Positions 1 through 7,178 of a stretch of DNA of 64,000 nt are shown in pieces. The notes beneath the pieces were generated by a model, which saw nothing but the letters and a program-made list of their open reading frames with translations, was not told the origin of the DNA and did not search any database. Source of the DNA: an uncultured Eubacteriales bacterium (GTDB lineage: Bacteria > Bacillota > Clostridia > Oscillospirales > Acutalibacteraceae); the NCBI GenBank assembly GCA_934692675.1, contig CAKUUD010000001.1, positions 277,468-341,467 on the forward strand, in the 5' to 3' direction. The position numbers and the translations under genes were made by a program. How positions within the stretch are numbered: position 1 is the stretch's first letter; each line of letters opens with the position of its first letter.

Positions 1-341
1 ATATTCAAAATATTTCTGTGACAGGTCATTCGTATGGAGCAGCGCTGGCTATTCTTTGCGCTGTGGATTTGGAATATAATTATCCATTCAAAGACTACGA
101 AGTGATAGTTTTTGGTTGCCCAAGAGTGGGAAATAAAGCCTTTAAAGATTCGTATAATTTGAGAATTTTTAAAACTCTAAGGGTTGAAACCAGAAATGAT
201 TTTATCACTAAGTTACCATTTAAATTTTTAGGGTATGAGCATGTCGGATCTGCGATTAAATTGAAAAATTTTGTTCTTAATCCATTTTCTAATAAGTATC
301 ATGCACTTCAGGAGTATTATTCGAGTATATGGGATGTTTAG
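1..341 (+). CDS. Class 3 lipase, C-terminal fragment (5' end outside window)
   Basis: The reading frame is open to the first base, so only the last ~113 residues are present. It shows the nucleophile elbow GHSYGAA (GxSxG) preceded by a hydrophobic strand ending in VTG. The later segment RNDFITKLP and the Tyr-Glu-His-Val segment lie where class 3 lipases carry the catalytic Asp and His. Family knowledge: these are alpha/beta-hydrolases acting on acylglycerols. Substrate and localisation cannot be judged because the N-terminus is missing. The gene runs convergently towards rarA. Confidence 0.8.
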   Translation, partial: IQNISVTGHSYGAALAILCAVDLEYNYPFKDYEVIVFGCPRVGNKAFKDSYNLRIFKTLRVETRNDFITKLPFKFLGYEHVGSAIKLKNFVLNPFSNKYHALQEYYSSIWDV

Positions 342-523
342 GTGAATTTTTAAAATTTTTATTTATCATGGTATTTTTGCTTTCCGTTATAGGAGTTCTT
401 GCGATTAGTCTGCTATTTTTAAAATGTTTCTTTTGTTATTTTTTCCCGGTAATTTTTGAAGGCGGTTTCGTTCTTATTTTCCTGGGGATAATAATACTTT
501 TTATTTTTAATATTATCAGGTAA
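329..523 (+). CDS. Possible small two-helix membrane protein
   Basis: A 64-residue, strongly hydrophobic frame opens at an ATG overlapping the last 13 bases of the lipase gene, with an AGGAG about 14 bases upstream. Residues 8-32 and 46-63 could be membrane helices. The second half lies antisense to the conserved C-terminus of rarA. An antisense of Lys/Asn-rich codons naturally reads as Phe/Ile-rich, so much of the hydrophobicity may be an artefact. Kept only as a weak candidate. Confidence 0.2.
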   Translation: MGCLGEFLKFLFIMVFLLSVIGVLAISLLFLKCFFCYFFPVIFEGGFVLIFLGIIILFIFNIIR

Positions 524-1693
524 ATACTGTTGTTTCACCCAGTGATTTGGATATGAATGAGGGTATTTATACTGATGATTTTCGGTGGATGAGTCTGTTG
601 AATCACAGTGAACATTTTGCAGATGCCTTGGTACGGGATAATCGTATCCGGATTCTAAATCTTTAAAAGCTTCGTTGATAGCTTTGTATGCCGAATTAGA
701 TTTAGGAGAAAGTGCAACCAAAATTACAGCGTCAGCTAAAGGAATTCTGGCTTCAGGCATGCCGACTTGTAATGCTATGTCGGTCAAAGATTTTATTTGC
801 GAGAATATATTCGGATAAGCAAGCCCTACATCTTCGCAGGCACATACCAAAATTCTGCGACAGGCACTTATCAATTCTCCCGATTTTAAAAGTTTTGCCA
901 AATAATATATCGAAGCGTGCGGATCAGAACCTCTCAAAGATTTTTGAAGCGCAGAAAGCAAATCAAAGTGTTCGTCACCTGTTTTGTTGTAACTTGTAGA
1001 GTAATTATTTTCAATTTGATTTAGTAAATTTGTGTCGTCGAGTTCAACCGAACCCTCTTGAGAACCGGAAGAAAAATATAATAATTCTAAATTGTTAATT
1101 GCTTTTCGAACATCTCCGCCACTCAGCTGAGAAATTTTATTTAAAAATTCTTCCGAATAATTAATTTTTATATTTCTTTCATTTTCCAAAAAATCGATAG
1201 CTCTTTTTAGTGCTTTTTTGATGTCGTTTTTATCGAGCGCTTTAAATTCAAAAATATTTGATCTACTAAGAAGAGCATTATATACGTAAAAATACGGATT
1301 TTCGGTTGTTGACGCTATCAAAGTTATTTTTCCGTTCTCTATGTACTCCAAGAGTGATTGTTGCTGCTTTTTATTAAAATATTGGATTTCATCTATGTAA
1401 AGAATGGCTCCATTCGGAGCTGTGATTGGGTTTATTTCCGATATTATATTTTTTATCTCAGAAAGCGAGGAATTTGTAGCGTTTATTTTAAAAAAAGTTT
1501 TATTGGCTTTCTTACATATTATTTTTGCAGTAGTGGTCTTTCCGGTTCCCGGTGGTCCGTAAAATATAATATTTGGAATATGATTTGAATTTATTAAATT
1601 TGAAAATAGACTATTTTCTCCGAATATATGTGATTGCCCGACCATATCCGAAAGCTCCGTCGGTCTAATTCTGTCAGCTAAAGGTGATGACAT
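419..1693 (-). CDS. rarA: Replication-associated recombination protein A (AAA+ ATPase)
   Basis: The protein has 424 residues, normal for RarA/MgsA. Walker A GPPGTGKTT lies near residue 46 and Walker B LYIDEIQYF near 98. The sensor region ASTTENPYF follows, then the MgsA C-terminal tetramerisation part (RGSDPHASIYYLAKLL, SEDVGLAYP-like CEDVGLAYP, YPHSYPNHWVKQQYLP). RarA acts at stalled or collapsed replication forks and at gaps, in the cytoplasm on the nucleoid. The start ATG has an AAGGAG-type site 8 bases upstream. It is transcribed alone, divergent from the PnuC-like gene. Confidence 0.95.
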   Translation of the reverse strand: MSSPLADRIRPTELSDMVGQSHIFGENSLFSNLINSNHIPNIIFYGPPGTGKTTTAKIICKKANKTFFKINATNSSLSEIKNIISEINPITAPNGAILYIDEIQYFNKKQQQSLLEYIENGKITLIASTTENPYFYVYNALLSRSNIFEFKALDKNDIKKALKRAIDFLENERNIKINYSEEFLNKISQLSGGDVRKAINNLELLYFSSGSQEGSVELDDTNLLNQIENNYSTSYNKTGDEHFDLLSALQKSLRGSDPHASIYYLAKLLKSGELISACRRILVCACEDVGLAYPNIFSQIKSLTDIALQVGMPEARIPLADAVILVALSPKSNSAYKAINEAFKDLESGYDYPVPRHLQNVHCDSTDSSTENHQYKYPHSYPNHWVKQQYLPDNIKNKKYYYPQENKNETAFKNYREKITKETF

Positions 1694-1810
1694 AAAAAAT
1701 CTCCTTAAATAAATTTAATTTTACATTACACGTATAAATATATTATAATATTTTATGAAATTAAAATAAAGAAAACTCTATCAGTTTTAAAATCAGAAAG
1801 GAAGTAGAAA

Positions 1811-2101
1811 ATGTTTTTAAGTTGGTTTAATTCGGTAATCGCTTGGTGGTGCGACCCTTGGAATTTTTTATCAGGAGTGATGTCGGTAATAGCTCTTGCA
1901 GGTACATTAATGAACGCTGAGAGAAATAAATGGGGGTTCATTTTTTGGCTTTGTTCAAATTTGTACATGAGTGTAAGATTTTTTATGATCGGAGAATATG
2001 CTCAGGGAGTTCTTTTCTTTGTATATTTCGTATTGGCAATCCGCGGAATATATTCTTGGACAAAGAAAGAAAATAACAACGCCGAAACCGAGAAGAAGTG
2101 A
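1811..2101 (+). CDS. PnuC-like / SemiSWEET-size three-helix membrane protein
   Basis: The protein has 96 residues with three predicted membrane helices (about residues 18-36, 44-62, 66-84) and a charged tail. The pattern NAERNKWGFIFWLCSNLY, then VLFFVYFVLAIRGIYSW resembles one three-helix half of PnuC vitamin B3 transporters. PnuC is normally 200+ residues with two such halves. Family knowledge: single three-helix units (SemiSWEET type) work as dimers. Inference: a homodimeric half-transporter for a nicotinamide-, nucleoside- or sugar-like substrate. It has a good AAAGGAAG site and sits 4 bases before queH, so the two are probably co-transcribed. The substrate is unknown. Confidence 0.6.
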   Translation: MFLSWFNSVIAWWCDPWNFLSGVMSVIALAGTLMNAERNKWGFIFWLCSNLYMSVRFFMIGEYAQGVLFFVYFVLAIRGIYSWTKKENNNAETEKK

Positions 2102-2105
2102 TCTT

Positions 2106-2645
2106 ATGAAAGTTTTGTTACATACATGTTGTGCGCCGTGTTCCGTAAAGTGCATTGATGAATTACAAAAAGCAAATTTCACTCCGGTGATTTATTGGTA
2201 TAATCCTAATATACATCCTTATATGGAGTATAAAAATCGGAGAGATACCCTTGTTAAATATTCGGAAGAAGAAAATTTGGAGATTATTCTTGAGGATGAA
2301 TATGGTCTCAGAAATTTCATATCTTCGGTATATCCAGATTTCTCTGACAGATGCGCAAAGTGCTATTTGCAAAGGCTTGAAAAAACTGCAAGATTCGCCG
2401 CGGAAAATAATTACGACTTTTTTAGCACGACATTGTTAATTAGCCCTTATCAAAATCACGAGTTAATTTGTAAAATTGCCAATCAAATGGCGTATAAGTA
2501 CGGCGTGGAATTTTTTTATCATGATTTTAGACCATATTTTAGAGAAGGTCAAAAATTGGCTCGAGAAAAGGGCTTTTATATGCAAAAGTATTGCGGATGT
2601 ATATTCAGCGAAGAGGAAAGATATTTAAAAAACAATTCGAAATAA
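2106..2645 (+). CDS. queH: Epoxyqueuosine reductase QueH
   Basis: Starting at the ATG 4 bases after the upstream gene gives 179 residues, normal for QueH (DUF208). It begins MKVLLHTCCAPCS, with the CC pair at residues 8-9 and C12. The second cysteine pair DRCAKCY is at C83/C86, and a late YCGC motif is present. QueH reduces epoxyqueuosine to queuosine in tRNA wobble position 34, using an iron-sulfur cluster and an adjacent metal centre held by these cysteines; it replaces QueG. An alternative in-frame start 108 bases upstream would run through the preceding gene and was rejected. Confidence 0.92.
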   Translation: MKVLLHTCCAPCSVKCIDELQKANFTPVIYWYNPNIHPYMEYKNRRDTLVKYSEEENLEIILEDEYGLRNFISSVYPDFSDRCAKCYLQRLEKTARFAAENNYDFFSTTLLISPYQNHELICKIANQMAYKYGVEFFYHDFRPYFREGQKLAREKGFYMQKYCGCIFSEEERYLKNNSK

Positions 2646-2721
2646 TAAAAATAAAGATAACGTTTTTGCTCGTCATTAAATTTAGTTTGTTGACATGGGC
2701 GAAAGCGTTTTTTAAAACATA

Positions 2722-2750
2722 TTGAAAATACTATAAATTTATAATATAAT
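2722..2750 (+). promoter_or_regulatory. Sigma-A-type promoter of gdhA
   Basis: TTGAAA (2722-2727), a 17-base spacer and TATAAT (2745-2750) lie 53 bases upstream of the gdhA start codon. A further TTGACA at about 2690 lacks a matching -10 box. Confidence 0.6.
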
Positions 2751-2803
2751 GTTTCAAATTGGTAAAATTATAATTATTGAAATTGAATAAAGGAGGAGAT
2801 AAA

Positions 2804-4135
2804 ATGGATTATATTACCAGTATTTTGAATTCAATAAAAAAAGATAATCCTCATGAAGAAGAATTTTATCAAGCGGTAAACGAAATGTTTTCTTCTGTTT
2901 CGGTTTTATTTAATACTCCGAACAAATACGTGATAAACAATATTTTAAAGAGAATAAGTGAGCCTGATAGGCAAATTAAATTCCGGGTCACTTGGAAGGA
3001 TGACAATGGAAATATTCGAGTAAATCGTGGATACAGAGTGCAATTCAGCAATGCTTTGGGTCCGTATAAAGGCGGGCTTAGATTTCATCCTACGGTGAAT
3101 TTAAGTGTTATGAAATTTTTGGCTTTTGAACAAATGTTTAAAAACGCTTTGACAGGGCTCCCTTTAGGTGGTGCCAAAGGTGGGAGCGATTTTAATCCAA
3201 AAGGCAAAAGCGATAACGAGATAATGAATTTCTGCCAAAGTTTTATGACCGAACTTTTTAAATATATAGACGCAGATATTGATGTGCCTGCTGGAGACAT
3301 AGGAGTAGGGCAAAGGGAAGTGGGCTATCTTTTTGGCCAGTATAAAAGAATAAAAAATAGTTTCGAAGGAAGTTTGACAGGAAAAAGCATATTGTTTGGC
3401 GGCTCTGTATTGAGAAAGGAAGCCACGGGATATGGACTGCTATATATCACTCAGGAACTTTTAAATAAGTATGGATATGATATTAAGGACAAAAAAATTT
3501 GCATATCCGGATCAGGAAATGTTGCAATATATGCAGCTGAAAAAGCTATCGCCATGGGTGCAAAGGTCATTGTTATGTCTGATTCCGATGGATGGATTTA
3601 TGACGAAGAGGGAATAGATATAAAAATCATTAAAGAAATAAAAGAAAACAAAAGATTGCGAATTAGTGAATATCAAAAATTAAAACCATCTTCAAAATAC
3701 ACCGCCGGTAAATTCATGTGGGACGTTCCGTGCGATGTTGCACTCCCGTGTGCTACTCAAAACGAGCTAGATAAAGAATGTATCGAAAATTTGATAATTC
3801 ATAAAGTTATCGCTATATGTGAGGGCGCGAATATGCCAATTACTTATGATGGTCTTAATCGTCTCCTCGAGACCAGTGTTTTATATATCCCCGGCAAAGC
3901 GTCGAACGCAGGAGGAGTAGCGGTTTCCGGCCTCGAAATGAGCCAAAATAGTTCCCGAATGGCATGGACTCTCAGCGATGTAGATAATAAACTTAAAAAT
4001 ATTATGAAAAATATTTTTGAAACTATATCTAATACAGCTGAAGAGTATGGTGATTCTAAAAATTATTTCGTAGGCTCCAATATTGCAGGGTTCAAAAAAG
4101 TAGCGGATGCTTTGATTTTACAAGGTGCTGTGTAA
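2804..4135 (+). CDS. gdhA: NADP-type glutamate dehydrogenase
   Basis: The protein has 443 residues, the length of hexameric bacterial GDH (about 445-450). It interconverts 2-oxoglutarate plus ammonium and glutamate in the cytoplasm. Visible signatures are the substrate region GPYKGGLRFHP (about 86-96), GLPLGGAKGGSDF with catalytic Lys126, PAGDIGVG, and the Rossmann loop GSGNVA (236-241). The ATG at 2804 is chosen because AAAGGAGGAG ends 7 bases before it. A longer frame from 2777 would place that ribosome binding site inside the gene. Single-gene unit with its own promoter. The preference for NADPH is inferred from family resemblance only. Confidence 0.95.
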   Translation: MDYITSILNSIKKDNPHEEEFYQAVNEMFSSVSVLFNTPNKYVINNILKRISEPDRQIKFRVTWKDDNGNIRVNRGYRVQFSNALGPYKGGLRFHPTVNLSVMKFLAFEQMFKNALTGLPLGGAKGGSDFNPKGKSDNEIMNFCQSFMTELFKYIDADIDVPAGDIGVGQREVGYLFGQYKRIKNSFEGSLTGKSILFGGSVLRKEATGYGLLYITQELLNKYGYDIKDKKICISGSGNVAIYAAEKAIAMGAKVIVMSDSDGWIYDEEGIDIKIIKEIKENKRLRISEYQKLKPSSKYTAGKFMWDVPCDVALPCATQNELDKECIENLIIHKVIAICEGANMPITYDGLNRLLETSVLYIPGKASNAGGVAVSGLEMSQNSSRMAWTLSDVDNKLKNIMKNIFETISNTAEEYGDSKNYFVGSNIAGFKKVADALILQGAV

Positions 4136-4161
4136 TTAAAATCATTCCCAATAATATGGTA

Positions 4162-4189
4162 TTGACATAATACGGCTCGGTAGTATAAT
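4162..4189 (+). promoter_or_regulatory. Sigma-A promoter for smpB (and probably ssrA)
   Basis: TTGACA (4162-4167), a 16-base spacer and TATAAT (4184-4189). The expected start point is only about 15 bases before the smpB ATG. No separate promoter is obvious between smpB and tmRNA, which are 6 bases apart. Confidence 0.7.
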
Positions 4190-4209
4190 TTAATCATGGA
4201 GGGATGCTT

Positions 4210-4677
4210 ATGAACAGAGAAGAGATGAAAACAATAGCTCGAAACAAAAAGGCCTTCCATGACTATTTTATACTCGAAAGTTTTGAAGCCGGAATAGAAC
4301 TCAAAGGTACCGAGGTTAAGTCTTTACGAAGGGGAGCTGTTAATCTAAAAGATTCTTGGTGCTCCGTGGTTGAAGGCGAAATTTTTGCCAATGGGATTCA
4401 TATAAGTGCTTATGAAAAGGGAAATATTTTTAATGTAGATCCTCTCAGGGTAAGAAAGCTTTTGATGCATAAAAAAGAAATATCTAAGTTATATGGTCAG
4501 GCAAAACAAGATGGTATATCGTTAATTCCTATTTCGATATATTTTAAAGGTTCTAGAGTTAAGGTTCAAGTAGGTCTATGCAAAGGTAAAAAGCTTTACG
4601 ATAAGCGAAATGTTATGGCTGAACGCTCAGCAAAACGAGATATCGAAAGAGCCTTTAAAGAAAAACTTAAATTGTAA
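4210..4677 (+). CDS. smpB: tmRNA-binding protein SmpB
   Basis: The protein has 155 residues, typical for SmpB. The oligonucleotide-binding fold shows [19 protein letters not shown] and LKDSWCSV, and the C-terminal basic tail ([24 protein letters not shown]) enters the mRNA channel of stalled ribosomes. SmpB delivers tmRNA to ribosomes during trans-translation. The start at 4210 is chosen over an ATG at 4204 because GGAGGG (4198-4203) would touch the earlier codon. It sits directly upstream of its RNA partner ssrA. Confidence 0.96.
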   Translation: MNREEMKTIARNKKAFHDYFILESFEAGIELKGTEVKSLRRGAVNLKDSWCSVVEGEIFANGIHISAYEKGNIFNVDPLRVRKLLMHKKEISKLYGQAKQDGISLIPISIYFKGSRVKVQVGLCKGKKLYDKRNVMAERSAKRDIERAFKEKLKL

Positions 4678-4683
4678 TTTTTA

Positions 4684-5034
4684 GGGGGCGTAACGGGTTC
4701 GACGGGGAACAGGACCACTGGTAAGCGAGTAGCAGTGTGGAGCTGCTTTAAAATCCACAACTTTTAAATTAAACGCAAATAATCAAGAATTAGCAGCTGC
4801 CTAATTTAAAGGCAGACACTTTATTTCAGAGTACCGCGACTGTTATAAGGTGACGATTAGCGGTGAACGTGAACCTTGGAGTTTCTTGGCCTTGGTCATG
4901 AATCAAAGAATACCGAACTTATAAGGTTGCTGGTGGCGTTATGAGTTTCGGGAACACTAAACCATCAGATACACTCGTAGAAAGCTTGTGTAAATGTTTT
5001 TCGGACAGGGGTTCAATTCCCCTCGCCTCCACCA
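4684..5034 (+). ncRNA. ssrA: Transfer-messenger RNA (tmRNA)
   Basis: The 5' end GGGGGCGTAACGGGTTCGAC and the 3' end with T-arm GGTTCAATTCC, acceptor strand CGCCTCC, discriminator A and encoded CCA (5032-5034) form the tRNA-like domain; the seven acceptor pairs include one G-U. The tag reading frame starts at the resume codon GCA (4775-4777) and ends at TAA (4802-4804), encoding ANNQELAAA; with the tRNA-borne alanine the tag is AANNQELAAA. It rescues stalled ribosomes together with SmpB. The 3' end is a well-known integration target for mobile elements, which fits the accessory DNA that follows. Confidence 0.97.
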
Positions 5035-5041
5035 TAATAAG

Positions 5042-5240
5042 ACGCATCATTTGATACAACCCAAATCCCAGTAATACTGGGATTTCTTTATGTTTAGATA
5101 TAAATTTAGGTATTCAAATTTTCATTTTATCAGACTTGTTTAGAAATTAAATTCAAAAAAATAAAACCTTTTTGTTTAAGGTTTCATTTTCCTATAAATT
5201 TTCTCAAGAGGGTTGCATACTTTCACACGGTTAATAAAAT
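5042..5240 (+). repeat. Flanking repeat, copy A (diverged direct repeat)
   Basis: The stretch TTTGATACAA, the terminator hairpin, TTTCTTTAYGTTTA, ATAAATTTAGG, AAATTTTCAT, TATAAATTTTCTC and GCATACTTTCACACG recurs in the same order and orientation at 18893-19020. Copy A carries about 67 extra bases (roughly 5128-5194), which include a second hairpin AAACCTT/AAGGTTT. The two copies enclose the recombinase-RHS-recD2 accessory block. Confidence 0.65.
5063..5090 (+). terminator. Intrinsic terminator of ssrA
   Basis: Perfect ten-base inverted repeat AAATCCCAGT (5063-5072) and ACTGGGATTT (5076-5085) with a three-base loop, then TCTTTAT. A related hairpin is found in the repeat copy at 18913. Confidence 0.8.
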
Positions 5241-5298
5241 CTCAGCTTTTAAGGCTCTTTTGGATGTAAAGAAAGATATGCTATTCTAAACTACTTTT

Positions 5299-5514
5299 TT
5301 ATTCTTCGTTCACTGAAAAAACTCTGTTATTTTCATCATATTTTATGTTTAAAGTTTTACCATTATAAAAATTATAATTTGGTGCATTTTTAATCTTGTC
5401 ACCCAATAGGATTTGAATTTGAGGAATTATCCATAAATCAATCGGTCTTGCACCCTGGTTTATCTTTTCAACTTCTACTGAAAGTTTTTGTATGATTTTT
5501 TCTTCTATGACCAA
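5299..5514 (-). CDS. Small hypothetical protein
   Basis: A 71-residue frame on the reverse strand with a TTG start. The N-terminal half is an amphipathic helix (EEKIIQKLSVEVEKINQ) followed by GARPIDLWIIPQIQILLG and a polar C-terminus. No signal peptide or membrane helix. I do not recognise the family. It lies head-to-head against the broken recombinase and has no clear ribosome binding site, so it may be a remnant of the same mobile element. Confidence 0.4.
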   Translation of the reverse strand: MVIEEKIIQKLSVEVEKINQGARPIDLWIIPQIQILLGDKIKNAPNYNFYNGKTLNIKYDENNRVFSVNEE

Positions 5515-5525
5515 ATTTATACCGA

Positions 5526-5921
5526 AAAGATTGTGAGAATACGGTTTTAAATTTAATAGACTTAAAACAAATAGACACTGAAATTAATAATTTACAAGAA
5601 AAGTGTACGGAGATATTGTCTTTGATAAAACTGCTCATTAGTGAAAACGCAAGGAAAGCTATAAATCAAGAGCAGTACAATAAAAAATATATCTCTTATA
5701 CTAAAGAGTACGAGAAAATAAAAGGTGAGTTATCAAGATTAGAAGAGGAAAAACAAAATCTGAAAGTTCGAAGAGATAAAGTAAAAATATTTGTTCAAAA
5801 TTTAGAACCAAAAAGCGAAATTATCTCAGAGTTTGATGAAAATCTGTGGTATTCTTTAGTAGAAAAAGTTGTGGTAAACTCTGATGAACAAGTTAAGTTT
5901 ATTTTTAGAAATGAAATATAA
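5526..5921 (+). pseudogene. Large serine recombinase, C-terminal remnant
   Basis: An open frame of about 131 codons without a proper start (the only start-like codon is TTG at 5616 with no ribosome binding site). The sequence is a long charged coiled coil (KYISYTKEYEKIKGELSRLEEE) ending in FDENLWYSLVEKVVVNSDEQ and IFRNEI. That is the typical tail of TndX/phage-type large serine recombinases. The N-terminal resolvase catalytic domain, recombinase domain and zinc ribbon (about 350-400 residues) are missing. It is the best direct evidence of a past mobile element next to tmRNA. Confidence 0.75.
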
Positions 5922-5956
5922 TTTTTCGTAAAATATTGATACTATATTTTTAGCTA

Positions 5957-5985
5957 TTGACAAACAATAATAGATAATTTATTGT
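5957..5985 (+). promoter_or_regulatory. Possible promoter for the tail-fibre/RHS genes
   Basis: TTGACA (5957-5962), 17 bases, then TATTGT (5980-5985), a weak -10 box. It lies about 120 bases before the first gene of the exported RHS cluster. An AAGGAGG with no useful start codon follows at about 6041. Confidence 0.4.
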
Positions 5986-6104
5986 ATAAGAGACTAGAAA
6001 ATATGGTGTTTATACATATTTTTTGAATAAATTTTCAAGAAGGAGGTTGTGGATTAGCAGTTTGCATAGGTGTAAATGTTTAATTTAATGAGGAGGGAAA
6101 TTTA

Positions 6105-7142
6105 GTGAAAAAATTTTCTAAACGTAGGATTTGTTGTTATATATTACCACTATTTATATGGACAGCAAATCCTGTTTTTGCACATGAAAATGTAACGGTA
6201 CAAGAAGGACGAATAACGAACGTTAGAGATCCAATTGACAAAACAGATGTTGCTACAAAAAATTACATTGACAATAAAATTGAAGGCATTGAAAGTCCAC
6301 CTGTTGTTTTGCAGTTGGAGGGTCAATCAGAAACAGCAACGATGAGTCAAAAAGCAATAACTAAGCTAGTAGAAAAAAATATTGATAAGATAAATCAATA
6401 TATAGACAAAAAAGTCAATGCTAAACTTACTCTTTTGCCAGAACCTCCCGATCCAAATGACATAACGCTTGGAACTGGATTATACATACCTGCAAATATA
6501 AATTTGCCTGTAAATGATTCAACTGGAATTTTAGAAAATAAAGTAGTTTACAATTCTGATGGAAGTTTATCGTATATAATTCAATATTGGTATAGATACA
6601 AAGAAAATGAGTCGTGGAAGAGAACATATAACACAATAGTTGATAATGTTCAGAAAAATGAATGGACACCATGGGTAAACACATCAGAAAATGCTATTTT
6701 TGATAGAATTTATCCAGTTGGATCTATTTATTTGAGTGTTTCTTCAGTTAATCCGCAAGAACTTTTTGGAGGAACATGGACAAGATGGTGTCAAGGTAGG
6801 GTACCAGTTGGTGTTTATGAATCGGAAAATGATTTTAATGCAGCAGATAAAAATGGTGGAAGTCTTATGCATAGACACGAATTTAGAGTTGGAGCACATT
6901 GGTATTATGGTGATATGTGTGGAGAAGGAACGGGAAACACAACAGGAGTATATGTGTATTCAGATAATAGATACGATGGTTGGGCAAGAGAATTAAGTAA
7001 TAAAGATGTCATCGTAAACTCAAATAATACCGTGTCGACTAAATCTGTTAATGCAAGTGGTAAATATTCTCAAGGAAATACATCGGCATCAAACACATTT
7101 CCGAGGTATACAACGTGTTATATGTGGAAACGAATAGCTTAG
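6105..7142 (+). CDS. Exported phage-tail-fibre-like protein
   Basis: The protein has 345 residues. It starts at GTG 6 bases after GGAGGG and opens with a Sec signal peptide (basic KKFSKRR, hydrophobic core, cleavage near NPVFA-HE). The mature part carries tail-fibre signatures: NVRDPIDKTDVATKNYIDNKI (trimer-type shaft), GQSETATMSQKAIT, then IYPVGSIYLSVSSVNP, LFGGTWTRW and a C-terminal MWKRIA, as in phage tail collar and receptor-binding proteins. Phage fibres are cytoplasmically assembled and normally lack a signal peptide. The leader, and the position 36 bases before an exported RHS giant with a similar leader, suggest a domesticated surface adhesin. It is probably co-transcribed with the RHS gene. 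Confidence 0.7.
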   Translation: MKKFSKRRICCYILPLFIWTANPVFAHENVTVQEGRITNVRDPIDKTDVATKNYIDNKIEGIESPPVVLQLEGQSETATMSQKAITKLVEKNIDKINQYIDKKVNAKLTLLPEPPDPNDITLGTGLYIPANINLPVNDSTGILENKVVYNSDGSLSYIIQYWYRYKENESWKRTYNTIVDNVQKNEWTPWVNTSENAIFDRIYPVGSIYLSVSSVNPQELFGGTWTRWCQGRVPVGVYESENDFNAADKNGGSLMHRHEFRVGAHWYYGDMCGEGTGNTTGVYVYSDNRYDGWARELSNKDVIVNSNNTVSTKSVNASGKYSQGNTSASNTFPRYTTCYMWKRIA

Positions 7143-7178
7143 ATATATAATCATATATTTTTTTAAGGAGGAGCTTTT

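Noticed and set aside
5299..5514. Antitoxin or regulator beside the recombinase remnant
   Set aside because: No DNA-binding helix-turn-helix or toxin partner can be seen; left as hypothetical.
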